DNA from: Tepidisphaeraceae bacterium
GTDB lineage: Bacteria; Planctomycetota; Phycisphaerae; Tepidisphaerales; Tepidisphaeraceae
Direction of reading: 5' to 3'
Assembly (NCBI GenBank): GCA_035998445.1
Contig: DASYHQ010000061.1
Coordinates: 62,001-126,000, forward strand
Length of the DNA: 64,000 nt
Made by a program: the position numbers and the translations under genes. How positions within the stretch are numbered: position 1 is the stretch's first letter; the number at the start of each line of letters is the position of its first letter. A model generated the notes under the pieces. The model did no database searches. It was given only the letters and a program-made list of their open reading frames with translations, and was not told where the DNA came from. This document shows positions 32,190 to 41,382 of this stretch, piece by piece.

Positions 32190-33920
32190 ATGGATCAGAT
32201 CATCCAAATGTTCTTCGCGCTGCTGCCCGAGTTCGTGCTCGCGGGGGCGGCGTGCCTGTTGTTCCTGATCGGCACGGCCAACTCGGCGCAGTACCGCCGT
32301 GGGGCGGCCATCCTGGCGCTGATCACCGTTTCGCTGGTCTTTCTGCAGCAGTTGATCGGGCACGGTTTCCTTCAACTCTTCAACGACGCCGGCGCCGGCA
32401 ACGTCATCACCGACCCGTGGAACAGCGTACGGGTGACGGAATTCTCGAGCTTCGTGAAGCTGATCGCCTCGGGCATGGTCATCCTGCTCATCCTGCTCGC
32501 CTGGCCGACCAACAGCGAGGCAACCGGCGGCAACGCGTTCGAAGTGGGCCACGAGCTGGCCGAGTTTTACGGGCTGATGCTGCTGTCGCTGTGCGGCGTG
32601 TTCATCGTGGCCAGCGCCAACGACATCATCCTGCTGTTCCTGGGCCTGGAACTGGCCAGCATCCCGACCTACATCATGGTCAGCATCAGCCGGCCGATCC
32701 CGGTGGCGCAGGAAGCGGGCGTGAAGTACTTCTTCCTGGGCGCGATGAGCGCCGCGGTGATGCTTTTCGGCTTCAGCTACCTGTACGGCACGACGGGGCT
32801 GCTGAAGCTCGACGCGATTGCTGAGCAGTTCCAGTTGGCCTACCAGGCGTCGGGCGGCGCGTTGGCCGCCATGGGGTCGCTCACGACGTGGCAGGTGCTG
32901 GCGGTGCTGATGCTGCTGGCGGGCTTTGCGTTCAAGATCGCCGCGGTGCCGTTGCACAGCTATGCGGGTGACGTCTACACCGGCGCCGCGACCCCGGTGA
33001 CGGCGTTCCTGGCGTTCGTGCCCAAGACGAGCGGCTTCATCGCGATCATCAAGCTGCTGTACGTCGTCGGCGGGGCGGATTGGGCGGTACCGGACGTGCT
33101 CGTGAAGCTGCTCTGGATCGTCGCGGTGCTGACCATGACGTTCGGCAACGTGCTGGCGCTGCTGGCGAGCAACGTGAAGCGCGTGCTGGCGTACTCGTCG
33201 GTCGCGCACAGCGGGTACATGCTGGTCGGCCTGACGGCGCTGGTATCGGCCCGCGGGAACCCCGAAGTGCAAAGCCTGGCGCTGCAGGGCGTGCTGTTCT
33301 ACCTGGTGGCGTACGGCGTGATGAACATCGGCGCGTTCGGCGTGCTGTCGCTGATCCCCGCCCGCTTCCACTACACGTCGACCGCCGACACCGCCGCCAA
33401 CCATCCCCCGGCCACCACGGCTGAAACGTACGAAGACTTGGCGGGCCAGGGTCGTCGGCACATCGGTCTGGGTTTGGCGCTGGCGCTCTGCTGCTTCTCG
33501 CTGACGGGCCTACCGCTCACGGTCGGTTTCTTCGGCAAGCTGTACCTCGTGCAGCCCGCGCTGGACCTTGGCGGCCCCGCGATGAACTGGCTGGTGGTGA
33601 TCGTGATGATCAACGCCGCCATTAGCGCCGGTTACTACCTGAAGATCATCGGCACGATGTTCCTGCGTCCCGACCCGCACGGCCCGACCGTGCACGGCCA
33701 CGCCACCGCGCTGCCGCAGATGCCACTGGACGCCCGCGCAACGCCCGTCATGGTCGCCGTCGCTTTGGCCGCCGTTGGCGTGATGCTCGCCGGTGCCGTA
33801 CCGCGGGCCCACAATGCCCTCGGCGACCGGGTGAAGCGCGCCATCGCGATCGACCCCGTTCCGCCCGTGCCCGTCGCCGAAGCCGCCGCGGTATCGCTGC
33901 AAAGTCCCGCGGGGCGATAG
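32190..33920 (+). CDS. nuoN: NADH-quinone oxidoreductase subunit N
   Basis: A 576-residue antiporter-like subunit, last gene of the nuo run. Motifs: DIILLFLGLELASIPTYIMV with conserved Glu, VKYFFLGAMSAAVMLFGFSY, AAVPLHSYAGDVYTGAATPV, FLAFVPKTSGFIAII, NVKRVLAYSSVAHSGYMLVG and FSLTGLPLTVGFFGKLYL. Somewhat longer than E. coli NuoN because of a loop around AANHPPATTAETYEDLAGQG and a hydrophilic tail. Confidence 0.94.
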   Translation: MDQIIQMFFALLPEFVLAGAACLLFLIGTANSAQYRRGAAILALITVSLVFLQQLIGHGFLQLFNDAGAGNVITDPWNSVRVTEFSSFVKLIASGMVILLILLAWPTNSEATGGNAFEVGHELAEFYGLMLLSLCGVFIVASANDIILLFLGLELASIPTYIMVSISRPIPVAQEAGVKYFFLGAMSAAVMLFGFSYLYGTTGLLKLDAIAEQFQLAYQASGGALAAMGSLTTWQVLAVLMLLAGFAFKIAAVPLHSYAGDVYTGAATPVTAFLAFVPKTSGFIAIIKLLYVVGGADWAVPDVLVKLLWIVAVLTMTFGNVLALLASNVKRVLAYSSVAHSGYMLVGLTALVSARGNPEVQSLALQGVLFYLVAYGVMNIGAFGVLSLIPARFHYTSTADTAANHPPATTAETYEDLAGQGRRHIGLGLALALCCFSLTGLPLTVGFFGKLYLVQPALDLGGPAMNWLVVIVMINAAISAGYYLKIIGTMFLRPDPHGPTVHGHATALPQMPLDARATPVMVAVALAAVGVMLAGAVPRAHNALGDRVKRAIAIDPVPPVPVAEAAAVSLQSPAGR

Positions 33921-33928
33921 TCTGTCGT

Positions 33929-33960
33929 CAGAGGCGCCGCAGCGCATGGTGGCGCCTCTG
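33929..33960 (+). terminator. Hairpin after nuoN
   Basis: CAGAGGCGCC and GGCGCCTCTG pair around a 12-base loop, 9 bases after the nuoN stop. No strong T-run follows (AATCTTCTG), so it may act as a terminator with the F1 cluster or as an mRNA-end stabiliser. Confidence 0.55.
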
Positions 33961-33963
33961 AAT

Positions 33964-34083
33964 CTTCTGTAGGACAGGCATTCCTGCCTGTCTCTCCCCC
34001 CGTATGCTCTCTTCTGTGGCACAGATTCCTGCCTATGTCTCTTCCTATTTTCCCCCTTTGGTGGGAGGGACATTCTTGTCTAT
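33964..34083. repeat. F1 cluster, left end of composite around F7
   Basis: CTTCTGTAGGACAGGCATTC, CTTCTGTGGCACAG (truncated) and GGAGGGACATTCTTGTC units. They face the F1 cluster at 34257-34350 with F7 between. Confidence 0.85.
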
Positions 34084-34100
34084 CTATCTTTGCTGCCTGT

Positions 34101-34222
34101 GCGCGCCAAGAACGCCAAGGCGCCAAGCACGCCAAGATTGAAGAGACGAGGAATAGGGCTGAAGACAATCCTCTTTTCTCTCTTACCTTGGCGACCTTGG
34201 CCTCTTGGCGTCCTTGGCGCGA
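34101..34222. repeat. F7 GCCAAG/CTTGGC inverted repeat
   Basis: GCGCGCCAAGAACGCCAAGG at the left and CTTGGCGTCCTTGGCGCG at the right with an A/G-rich centre; nearly the same layout as 42782-42897. Confidence 0.85.
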
Positions 34223-34256
34223 TGCGTCGCGCCGCAGAGGGGCATGAAGGTGAAGA

Positions 34257-34350
34257 GAGAAGAGACACAGGCAAGAATGCCTGTGCCACAGAAGAGAGGC
34301 AGAAAGCAATACGGGGGGAGAGACAGGCAGGAATGCCTGTCCTACAGAAG
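34257..34350. repeat. F1 cluster, right end of composite around F7
   Basis: GAGACACAGGCAAGAATGCC and GAGACAGGCAGGAATGCCTG, inverted relative to 33964-34083. Confidence 0.85.
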
Positions 34351-34653
34351 AGAAGCAACGGCGGCTCGCTTTCTGCCACCGCACCGAACCCGCATGCGCG
34401 CCGGACCGTACCACGCTTGCAAATCTTCCCGGTCAGCGTACTTTGGGAAGACGGACCCTCGGTCGCGGCGTTCGACAGGACGGCGCGACGGTGAGGCCGG
34501 GCTGAATCACGGGTGAGACAGCTTTCATTAAGAATCGGCCAATGGACTGGCCGATAGTCCGAATACCCGCCAGAACGGTCTTTGGCGGGCAAAGTTCGGG
34601 CCGCGAGCGTGGCGCAACGCCATCCGCGAGCCCCCAAGGATGGGATGTAATCA

Positions 34654-35961
34654 ATGGACTCGTTCCTTATTCGCGGCGGGAACCGTCTCAAAGGCAAAAT
34701 TGAAATCAGCGGTAGCAAGAACTCGGCGTTGCCGATTCTCGCCGCCACGCTGATGGCCGACGGCAAGACCACGCTTAAGGGCGTGCCGCGCCTCAGCGAC
34801 ATCGACTCGATGATCAAGCTCGTCGGCGAGCTGGGCTGCCACATCTACCGTCACGACAGCGACAGCGAAGCCGTCGGCGGTGGGCCGCAGCTCAACGGGC
34901 CGCTGGACATCGAGGTCACCGACGAATCGAAGGTTGAGGCCCGCTACGACATCGTGAAAACGATGCGCGCCAGCATCTGCGTCCTTGGGCCGCTGCTGGC
35001 CAAGCGCAAGAAGGCAATCGTCTCCATTCCCGGCGGTTGCGCGATCGGTGATCGGCCGGTCGATCTGCACGTGCGCGGGCTTCAGAAGCTGGGCGCCACC
35101 TTCCACACCGAGGGGGGCAACATCGTCGGTGAGGTGCGCGGACGCCTGAAGGGTTGCCGCATGTACCTCGGCGGCGCGCAGGGGCCGACCGTGCTGGGCA
35201 CCATCAACGTGCTGTGCGCCGCAGCGCTGGCCGAGGGCGAGACCGTCCTCGTCGGCGCCGCCTGCGAGCCGGAAGTGTGGGATTGCGCGGAAATGCTCAA
35301 CAAGATGGGCGCCAAGATCAAGGGTCACGGCACGCCGGAGATCCGCATCGAAGGCGTCGAGAAATTGACCGGCTGCGAGCACCGCATCATCCCCGACCGC
35401 ATTGAGTGCGGCACCTTCATGATGGCGGCCGCCATCACCAATGGTGAGCTGGAACTGAAGAACTGCAATCTGGATCACCTGATCGCGGTCGTCGATCGGT
35501 TGGACGAGATCGGCGTGAAGACCGAGCGTCAGAACGGCACGATCTTCGTGTCGTCGTCCCGCCGGTTGAACCCCGTGGAAATGACGACCCAGCCCTTCCC
35601 CGGCTTCCCGACCGACCTTCAGGCGCAGCTGATGGCGCTGCTGTGCCTGGCTGACGGCATGAGCGTCGTCACCGAGCGCATCTTCCCCGACCGCTTTTTG
35701 CACGTCGGCGAGCTGAACCGCATGGGTGGCCGCATTCGCAAGGAAGGCCCGACCGCGATCGTGCAGGGCGTCAAAGAACTGGCCGGCGCCCCCGTGATGG
35801 CGAGCGACCTCCGCGCCAGCGCCGCTCTGGTGATGGCCGGCCTGGTCGCCAAGGGCGAGACCCGCATCGACCGCGTCTACCACATCGACCGCGGGTATGA
35901 AAAGATCGAACAGAAACTGCGGGCGGTGGGGGCGGATATCGAGCGCGTGAGCGATCGATAA
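34654..35961 (+). CDS. murA: UDP-N-acetylglucosamine 1-carboxyvinyltransferase MurA
   Basis: A 435-residue EPSP-synthase-fold enzyme, first committed step of peptidoglycan synthesis (PEP to UDP-GlcNAc). N-terminal IRGGNRLKGKIEISGSKNSA, the catalytic loop SIPGGCAIGDRPVDLH with the fosfomycin-reactive Cys at residue 129, and C-terminal MTTQPFPGFPTDLQAQLMAL and ASDLRASAALVMAGLVAKGE are all intact. Its presence indicates a peptidoglycan wall, as now known for planctomycetes. It is monocistronic, with a terminator-like hairpin 36 bases after the stop. Confidence 0.95.
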   Translation: MDSFLIRGGNRLKGKIEISGSKNSALPILAATLMADGKTTLKGVPRLSDIDSMIKLVGELGCHIYRHDSDSEAVGGGPQLNGPLDIEVTDESKVEARYDIVKTMRASICVLGPLLAKRKKAIVSIPGGCAIGDRPVDLHVRGLQKLGATFHTEGGNIVGEVRGRLKGCRMYLGGAQGPTVLGTINVLCAAALAEGETVLVGAACEPEVWDCAEMLNKMGAKIKGHGTPEIRIEGVEKLTGCEHRIIPDRIECGTFMMAAAITNGELELKNCNLDHLIAVVDRLDEIGVKTERQNGTIFVSSSRRLNPVEMTTQPFPGFPTDLQAQLMALLCLADGMSVVTERIFPDRFLHVGELNRMGGRIRKEGPTAIVQGVKELAGAPVMASDLRASAALVMAGLVAKGETRIDRVYHIDRGYEKIEQKLRAVGADIERVSDR

Positions 35962-35996
35962 TCGCTTACCGACGATTGCAAAACGACTTCCGTGAA

Positions 35997-36029
35997 GCGC
36001 CGACCGATGAGGTCGGCGTCTCTCTGTTT
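35997..36029 (+). terminator. Terminator after murA
   Basis: GCGCCGACCGATGAGGTCGG followed by CGTCTCTCTGTTT, 36 bases after the stop. Confidence 0.65.
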
Positions 36030-36095
36030 AGGTTATGGATGCGCGACAATAGAAAGTTCAGCGACGAGCCCGTGGTAACGCCATTCCAAGTTCCA

Positions 36096-36122
36096 TGTCA
36101 TCCCGAAGAGAGCGGTGGCAAT
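36096..36122. repeat. Half arm of an F3 palindrome
   Basis: TGTCATCCCGAAGAGAGCGG followed by TGGCAAT resembles an F3 left arm without partner; a decayed copy. Confidence 0.5.
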
Positions 36123-36332
36123 TTGGGGGATTCGTTCGTCCCCGAACCGGGGGCCAACGAAGTACCTGCCTTGACCCCGCGCTGGCGTCGATTGTCAATT
36201 GTTTCTCATATTGCGTAAGCTCCGCGATTTCCTAGGAGATATCGCAGCTGGCGAGGGTGACCTGCGCCCCGATCTGCCGAGAATAATCGGACTGAAATTT
36301 GCGATCGGCCAAACTGGGTATATATTTCGGAG

Positions 36333-37208
36333 ATGGTAACTCAACTGTTGCGTAAGTGTCTATTCTCGGCGGTGGCCGGTGCGTTTGTGATGTCTGCTTC
36401 AAGCGCCCGGGCGGCGGTGCTTTACAACGAGTCGTTTGACACCGATGGCAGCATCGCCGACTACACCGGGATGGGCGAGCTTTTTCAGGGTTACGTGCAA
36501 TCTAACGATGGAGGCCAGTCCGTTACGCGCAATGGGCTGAACCTGAACATCCTCCCGAACAACGATACGACCTCGGAGGATGGCAGCATGTATGCCGTCA
36601 TCGGGTTGGGGGGTGTCAGATCACTTCTGTCGGTACAGATGGATTTCACTGGCATCACTTACAGCAGCGCTAGTTCGGCGTTCTCACTGTATGCCGGGAC
36701 ATTTGATCAGATCAGCGAGTTCAACCCGGGTGTCAATGGAAATGGCACCGGCCGAAACTGGGCGCGCATCAACGTCGCTGGCAATAATCCATATACCGTC
36801 CAGATGCGCGGTAATGAGTCGACGGGGCCCACAATGCAGGGTAGCACCGGCACGACCTACACATGGCGTGTGTACTTTAACGACTCGGGTGCCACGCAGA
36901 CGTACGATGCACCGGACGGTACCGTTCATACGCTGAACGACAATTCGTTCACCATGTTTATCGGTGACGCGCTTGTAGGTGAGAACGTCGTCAAGGGTAG
37001 CACTGCTGGATACGCATCTGGTGCATTGGAGGGTTTGGCTCTCGTGGCCGGGCGTAATTTTGGTGGGGCGTCGTCCTCGACCACTCTCGACAACATCATC
37101 ATCCGCGACGACCTCGCGTTGATCCAGACGGCCGTTCCGGAGCCCGCATCGATGGCGGTGTTTGGTGTAACGGGCTTGATGCTGATGGCACGCCGTCGCC
37201 GCGTATAA
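36333..37208 (+). CDS. PEP-CTERM anchored exported protein
   Basis: A 291-residue protein with a signal peptide (LLRKCLFSAVAGAFVMSASS, cut near ARA-AVLY), a beta-sandwich-like mature domain rich in Ser/Thr/Gly/Asn (DFTGITYSSASSAFSLYAG), and a C-terminal sorting signal: VPEPAS, a hydrophobic helix and ARRRRV. The signal is recognised by the EpsH/XrtA exosortase family. Composition is lower in GC and more even than its neighbours, typical of a secreted accessory protein. The exosortase gene is not in the window. Function of the domain unknown. Confidence 0.88.
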   Translation: MVTQLLRKCLFSAVAGAFVMSASSARAAVLYNESFDTDGSIADYTGMGELFQGYVQSNDGGQSVTRNGLNLNILPNNDTTSEDGSMYAVIGLGGVRSLLSVQMDFTGITYSSASSAFSLYAGTFDQISEFNPGVNGNGTGRNWARINVAGNNPYTVQMRGNESTGPTMQGSTGTTYTWRVYFNDSGATQTYDAPDGTVHTLNDNSFTMFIGDALVGENVVKGSTAGYASGALEGLALVAGRNFGGASSSTTLDNIIIRDDLALIQTAVPEPASMAVFGVTGLMLMARRRRV

Positions 37209-37239
37209 CGAGCGGTCGATTCCGAGCCGAAACCAAATG

Positions 37240-37270
37240 ACAACGCCGGTCCCGCTTTGGGACCGGCGTT
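37240..37270. terminator. Bidirectional terminator between convergent genes
   Basis: CAACGCCGGTCCC and GGGACCGGCGTTG form a perfect 13-bp stem with a 5-base loop between the PEP-CTERM gene and hldE. Confidence 0.75.
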
Positions 37271-37310
37271 GTCGCGTTCTAAGGGGGCTGCGGGGACGAA
37301 ATACCGCGTT

Positions 37311-38792
37311 CTACGTGTACGCCGCCAGAATCCGCTGGATGACCGCCGAAGTGCTCTTGCCGTCGATGAGGGGGGCAAGCGAGACGCAGCCGCCGTAGGC
37401 TTCGACGAACTCCCAGCCGACGACCTGTTCCTTGGCGTAGTCGGCGCCTTTTACCAGCACGTCGGGGCGGATCGATTCGATGAGTTGCCGTGGCGTGTCC
37501 TCGTCGAAGCGGACGAGGTAGTCGATGCTTTCCAGTTCCTCCAGCACGCTGACGCGGTCGCCTTCGTTGATGATGGGGCGTTTGGGGCCCTTTAGCCGGC
37601 TGATGCTGGAATCGGTGTTCACGCCGACCACGAGCAGGTCGCCCTGGGCCTTGGCGTACTGGAAGTACTTCACGTGGCCAAGGTGAATGAGGTCGAAGCA
37701 GCCGTTGGTGAAGACGATGCGCCGGCCGGCGGCCCGGTGGCGGGCGAGCTCGGGGAGCAGGGTCTCCAGCGAGCGCTGTTTGCCAGCGTGCTCGTGATGC
37801 TCGGCCAGCAAGTCGGCGACGACCTCGTCCTTCGACACCGGCACGCAACCGAGCTTTTCGACTTCCAACCCACCGACCACATTGGATAACGCCGCGGCGT
37901 CGTGCCAATCGGCGCCGGCGGCGCGGGCGAGGGCGATCGCGACCAAGACCATGTCACCAGCGCCGGTGCCGTCGGCCACCTGGCGGGGGCGCGAGGCGAG
38001 CAGGGTACGCTCGCCGTCTGCGGTCGCGAGGTAGCAGCCTTTCTCGTTCAAAGTCATTACAACCGCGTCCAACTTCAGCGTGCTCAGCAGTTGCTCGGCG
38101 GCCGCCTTCAGGCCCTCGGGCGTGCGGGCGGATTGACCGGTGGATCGTTCGGTTTCCGGCCGATTGGGCTTTAGCAGCGTCGCCCCGGCGTACTTGCGAT
38201 AGTCGGCCAGGCGGGCAGGATCGACGAAGACCGGCACGCCCTGCGCCTTAGCCGCCGCGATCAGCCGCTGGCAGACGTCGGCCGTCAGCACGCCCTTGTT
38301 GTAGTCTTCCAAGCAGAGCAATTTCGCCCCCGCAAGGGCCGCGGTCGCTTTGGCGACGATCTCATCCGCCACGCTCGCCGACACGGGTCCGGCGTCCTCG
38401 ATATCCAAGCGGATCATCTGGTGGGGCGTGCGGTCTTCACTGGAGCCCAGAAAACGCGTTTTGGCGACGGTGGGGCGGTCTTTTACAGTGATAAGGCCCG
38501 CGGCGTCGGCGCCAAGCGCGTCCACGCGATGCCGCAGTTCCCGGCCGGCGGCGTCGTCACCCACCACGCCGATTGTTCGCACGTGCGAACCCAGTTCCGC
38601 CAATCCCGCCAGCACGAAACCGGCCCCACCCAGCCGGGCCTCTTCGCGCGCGTACTTCAGCACGGGAATAGGGGCCTCGGGGCTGATGCGCTCGGTGCTG
38701 CCGAAGATGTACCGATCGAGCATAAAGTCGCCGACCAAGACGACGGTGTGCCCGCTGAAGCGTTCGACGATTTCGATAAGCCGCGTTGGCAT
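37311..38792 (-). CDS. hldE: Bifunctional heptose-7-phosphate kinase / heptose-1-phosphate adenylyltransferase HldE
   Basis: A 493-residue two-domain enzyme. Residues 1-325 form a ribokinase-family kinase (VVLVGDFMLDRYIFG, ISPEAPIPVLKY, the anion hole DGTGAGDMV). Residues about 350-493 form a nucleotidyltransferase with FTNGCFDLIHLGHV and VGVNTDSSI. It makes ADP-heptose for lipopolysaccharide core, so this organism probably builds a heptose-containing outer membrane glycolipid. The start at 38792 (MPTRLIEIVERFSG) is chosen because the open frame upstream is only the complement of the Gln-rich gene. It converges with the PEP-CTERM gene. Confidence 0.93.
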   Translation of the reverse strand: MPTRLIEIVERFSGHTVVLVGDFMLDRYIFGSTERISPEAPIPVLKYAREEARLGGAGFVLAGLAELGSHVRTIGVVGDDAAGRELRHRVDALGADAAGLITVKDRPTVAKTRFLGSSEDRTPHQMIRLDIEDAGPVSASVADEIVAKATAALAGAKLLCLEDYNKGVLTADVCQRLIAAAKAQGVPVFVDPARLADYRKYAGATLLKPNRPETERSTGQSARTPEGLKAAAEQLLSTLKLDAVVMTLNEKGCYLATADGERTLLASRPRQVADGTGAGDMVLVAIALARAAGADWHDAAALSNVVGGLEVEKLGCVPVSKDEVVADLLAEHHEHAGKQRSLETLLPELARHRAAGRRIVFTNGCFDLIHLGHVKYFQYAKAQGDLLVVGVNTDSSISRLKGPKRPIINEGDRVSVLEELESIDYLVRFDEDTPRQLIESIRPDVLVKGADYAKEQVVGWEFVEAYGGCVSLAPLIDGKSTSAVIQRILAAYT

Positions 38793-38911
38793 GGGCCGGC
38801 CAGTATAGCGGAAGGTGGGGAGGGAGCCACGGCGGCGCGAAGGCGGATCGGGAGCCTCGAATGCGCGAAGGCACGAAGGAGGACACAAAGGTGCGAGCGG
38901 CGGGGCATTGG

Positions 38912-39050
38912 CCGTGGCATGGGCGTCTCGCCCATGCTTGTGTCGAATGCGGTAATCATTATTTGTTGCAGACTGCGCGGACAAAGCTGGTTGCCACCAA
39001 TCGAGCCCTACTGACCTTCCACACGCATGGGCGAGACGCCCATGCCATGG
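38912..39050. repeat. F4 element, copy 4
   Basis: Ends CCGTGGCATGGGCGTCTCGC and GCGAGACGCCCATGCCATGG. The core TTATTTGTTGCAGACTGCGC aligns with TTATTTGTTGGCTGCTGCGC of the copy at 22307. Confidence 0.88.
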
Positions 39051-39209
39051 CTGGATCCGATCCTTCGTGTTCTTCTTCCTGCCTTCGCGTCCTCGTGGCT
39101 CCCCGCCATAATTCAGCAACTTCCCGCCGCGGACAGCGTCTATTTGGATGGCATTCGCCTGCAGGTCGCGCATAGAATGAAGACAGCTGTCCTTAGGGAG
39201 GATTCGACC

Positions 39210-41195
39210 ATGACCCAGATCGATCGCCATGTCGCCGCCGTTCAGAACAAGCTGGCGTTTGCGCAGTTTCTGAAAGCGCTGGGATGGGCGCTGCTGATTT
39301 ACGCCGGCATCGTCTGGATCAACATCCTGGTCGATCGGCTGTTCTCCGTGCGGCTGCCGTACTGGGGCATGCTGTTCTGGATCGGCTTGGGCGTCTCGGT
39401 GGCCGCGGCGATCGCGTACGCGGTCTGGCGCCGGCCCGACCCGCGCACGGCCGCGGTGGCGATCGACGAACGGCTGGGGCTGAAGGAGAAGTTCAGCACC
39501 GCGCTGTACGCCCGCAATCTGAAAGATCCCTTCGCCGCCGCCGCCGTTCGCGATGCAGAGGCGTCGGCTGCGGGGGTCGAGCTGCGCGGCAAGTTCAAGC
39601 TGGCGTTCCCGCGCGTCGGCTACGCGGCCTTGGGCGCGTTCGCCGTCGTGCTGCTCACGCATTCGTTCCTCGATCGGCAGAATTTGTTCGCGTCCCCCAC
39701 GACGGTGACGAAGAAGAACGCCGAACAGGTCGAGCAGACCAAGCAGGCCAAAGAGGTCGTGAAGCGCGCCCTCAGCACGGTCGAGCAGGCGGCCAAGGTG
39801 GCGCCGGAGGACGAGAAGATCGCACTGGCCAAGAAGGACCTCGAGCAGGCGCTGAACCGTGCCGAGAAGGACCCCGTCGCCGCCAAGCGCACCGCGCTGA
39901 AGGCGCAGCAGGAAATGGAAGACGCGATCAAGCAGAAGATCAAGGACAACCAGAAGTTCGCCGAAGCGCAGAACAACGAGCGGATGATCAAGGGCGTCCA
40001 ACCCCCGCCGACCGCGGAGAAGGGCCCCGTCGCCGACGCGCACCGCTCGATCGCCAAGGGCGAGTTCTCCAGCGCGGTCGAGGACATCTCCAAGGCCGTC
40101 GAGAATTTCGACAAGATGGACAAGGAGAACCAGGAGAAGGCCGCCAAGCAGATGGACGACCTCGCCAAGCAACTGCAGAAGATGGCCAACGACCCGAAGG
40201 TGCAGCAACAGATGCAGCAGCAGCTTCAGCAGATGGGCGCCAACCAGCAGCAGGCCCAAGACATCGCCAAGAAGATGCAGCAGGCCGCCAACGGCGACAA
40301 ACAGGCCCAGCAACAACTGCAGCAGATGCAGCAGCAACTCACGCAGCAGATGAACAACGGCCAAGGCCCCACCCCCCAGCAACAGCAGCAGATCCAGCAG
40401 ATGATGAAGCAGATGCAGGCCCAGGCCAACACGCAGCAGGGCGCCCAAGCCATGGCCCAGGCCGCCCAGCAGATGGCCCAGGCCATGCAGCAACAGGCCG
40501 GCCAGCAGCAGCAACAGCAGAACCCGAATCAACAGGGGCAGCAGCAGGCGGGCCAGCAGCAGGGCCAACAGGGCCAGCAGCAACAGGCGCAGCAAGGCCA
40601 GCAACAGGGTCAACAGCCCGGCCAGCAGCCGGGTGGTCAACAGCAGCAACAGCAGGCAATGGGCCAGGGCCAGCAGCAGATGCAGCAGCAGCTACAGCAG
40701 ATGCAGGCGATGCAGCAGGACATGCAGCAGATGGCCGCCGCCCAACAGGCCGCCCAACAAGGCGCGCAGCAAGCGCAGAACGCCATGAACGGCCAAGGCG
40801 GCCAGCAGGGCCAGGGTGGCCAGGATGGTGAGGGCGAAGGTGGCCAGGGCCAAGGTCAGGCCGACGGTGGTCAGGATCAGCAAGGCCCCCCCGGCAACCA
40901 GAATGGCATGGCCGGCGGTGGCATCGGGGCGGGCGATCGCTCGGCCAAGCAGGCGGCACCGTTCACCGTGAAGCAGGAGATCAGCCAAAGCCAGGAGGAC
41001 GACAAGGGCAAGATCCTCGCCAGTCGCTGGGTGAAGGCCGGCTCGATCAAGGGCGAAAGCAAGGCCGAACTCGCCGACGTCGCCGCCTCGGCGGAACAAG
41101 CCCAGACCGACGAGGTTGAACAGGAACGCATCACCGGCCAGGCCCGCGAGGCGCAGAAGCGGTACTTCAACTCGCTATCGCAGGATGCGGAGTAG
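39210..41195 (+). CDS. Gln-rich membrane protein with two N-terminal helices
   Basis: A 661-residue protein from MTQIDRHVAAVQNKLAFAQF with AGGGAGG upstream. Two membrane helices (LLIYAGIVWINILV and MLFWIGLGVSVAAAIAYAVW), a third near residue 140 (VGYAALGAFAVVLLTH), then a long cytoplasmic or periplasmic coiled coil (residues 165-330, Lys/Glu/Ala) and about 270 residues of Gln-, Met- and Gly-rich low complexity (40200-40900) before a folded tail (KQEISQSQEDDKGKILAS). The helix layout recalls DUF4175-type proteins found near MoxR/VWA clusters in planctomycetes. Function unknown. The complement of this gene reads as a long Leu-rich frame, which is an artefact. Confidence 0.75.
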   Translation: MTQIDRHVAAVQNKLAFAQFLKALGWALLIYAGIVWINILVDRLFSVRLPYWGMLFWIGLGVSVAAAIAYAVWRRPDPRTAAVAIDERLGLKEKFSTALYARNLKDPFAAAAVRDAEASAAGVELRGKFKLAFPRVGYAALGAFAVVLLTHSFLDRQNLFASPTTVTKKNAEQVEQTKQAKEVVKRALSTVEQAAKVAPEDEKIALAKKDLEQALNRAEKDPVAAKRTALKAQQEMEDAIKQKIKDNQKFAEAQNNERMIKGVQPPPTAEKGPVADAHRSIAKGEFSSAVEDISKAVENFDKMDKENQEKAAKQMDDLAKQLQKMANDPKVQQQMQQQLQQMGANQQQAQDIAKKMQQAANGDKQAQQQLQQMQQQLTQQMNNGQGPTPQQQQQIQQMMKQMQAQANTQQGAQAMAQAAQQMAQAMQQQAGQQQQQQNPNQQGQQQAGQQQGQQGQQQQAQQGQQQGQQPGQQPGGQQQQQQAMGQGQQQMQQQLQQMQAMQQDMQQMAAAQQAAQQGAQQAQNAMNGQGGQQGQGGQDGEGEGGQGQGQADGGQDQQGPPGNQNGMAGGGIGAGDRSAKQAAPFTVKQEISQSQEDDKGKILASRWVKAGSIKGESKAELADVAASAEQAQTDEVEQERITGQAREAQKRYFNSLSQDAE

Positions 41196-41210
41196 TCGCA
41201 GCCATAACCT

Positions 41211-41311
41211 GTCATCCCGAGGGGAGCGGTAGCGACCCGAGGGATCTCGACCGACTGACGGTGCGGGCCATCGGAGATCCCTCAGGTCGCTACCGCTCCC
41301 TTCGGGATGAC
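41211..41311. repeat. F3 palindrome
   Basis: The left arm starts GTCATCCCGAGGGGAGCGGT and the right arm ends CGCTCCCTTCGGGATGAC, with a 27-base loop. It begins 16 bases after the Gln-rich gene. Confidence 0.9.
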
Positions 41312-41382
41312 AACTTGCCATTGACGTGCGATGCGATAAACCGTGATTCATCTGCATTTGAAACGAACAAAAGGAATCGAGA

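Noticed and set aside
37311-40649. 1112-residue minus-strand protein with a Leu-rich N-terminal half
   Set aside because: The first 600 residues are the complement of the Gln-rich gene (CAG codons read as CTG, Leu). Only 37311-38792 (HldE) is real.
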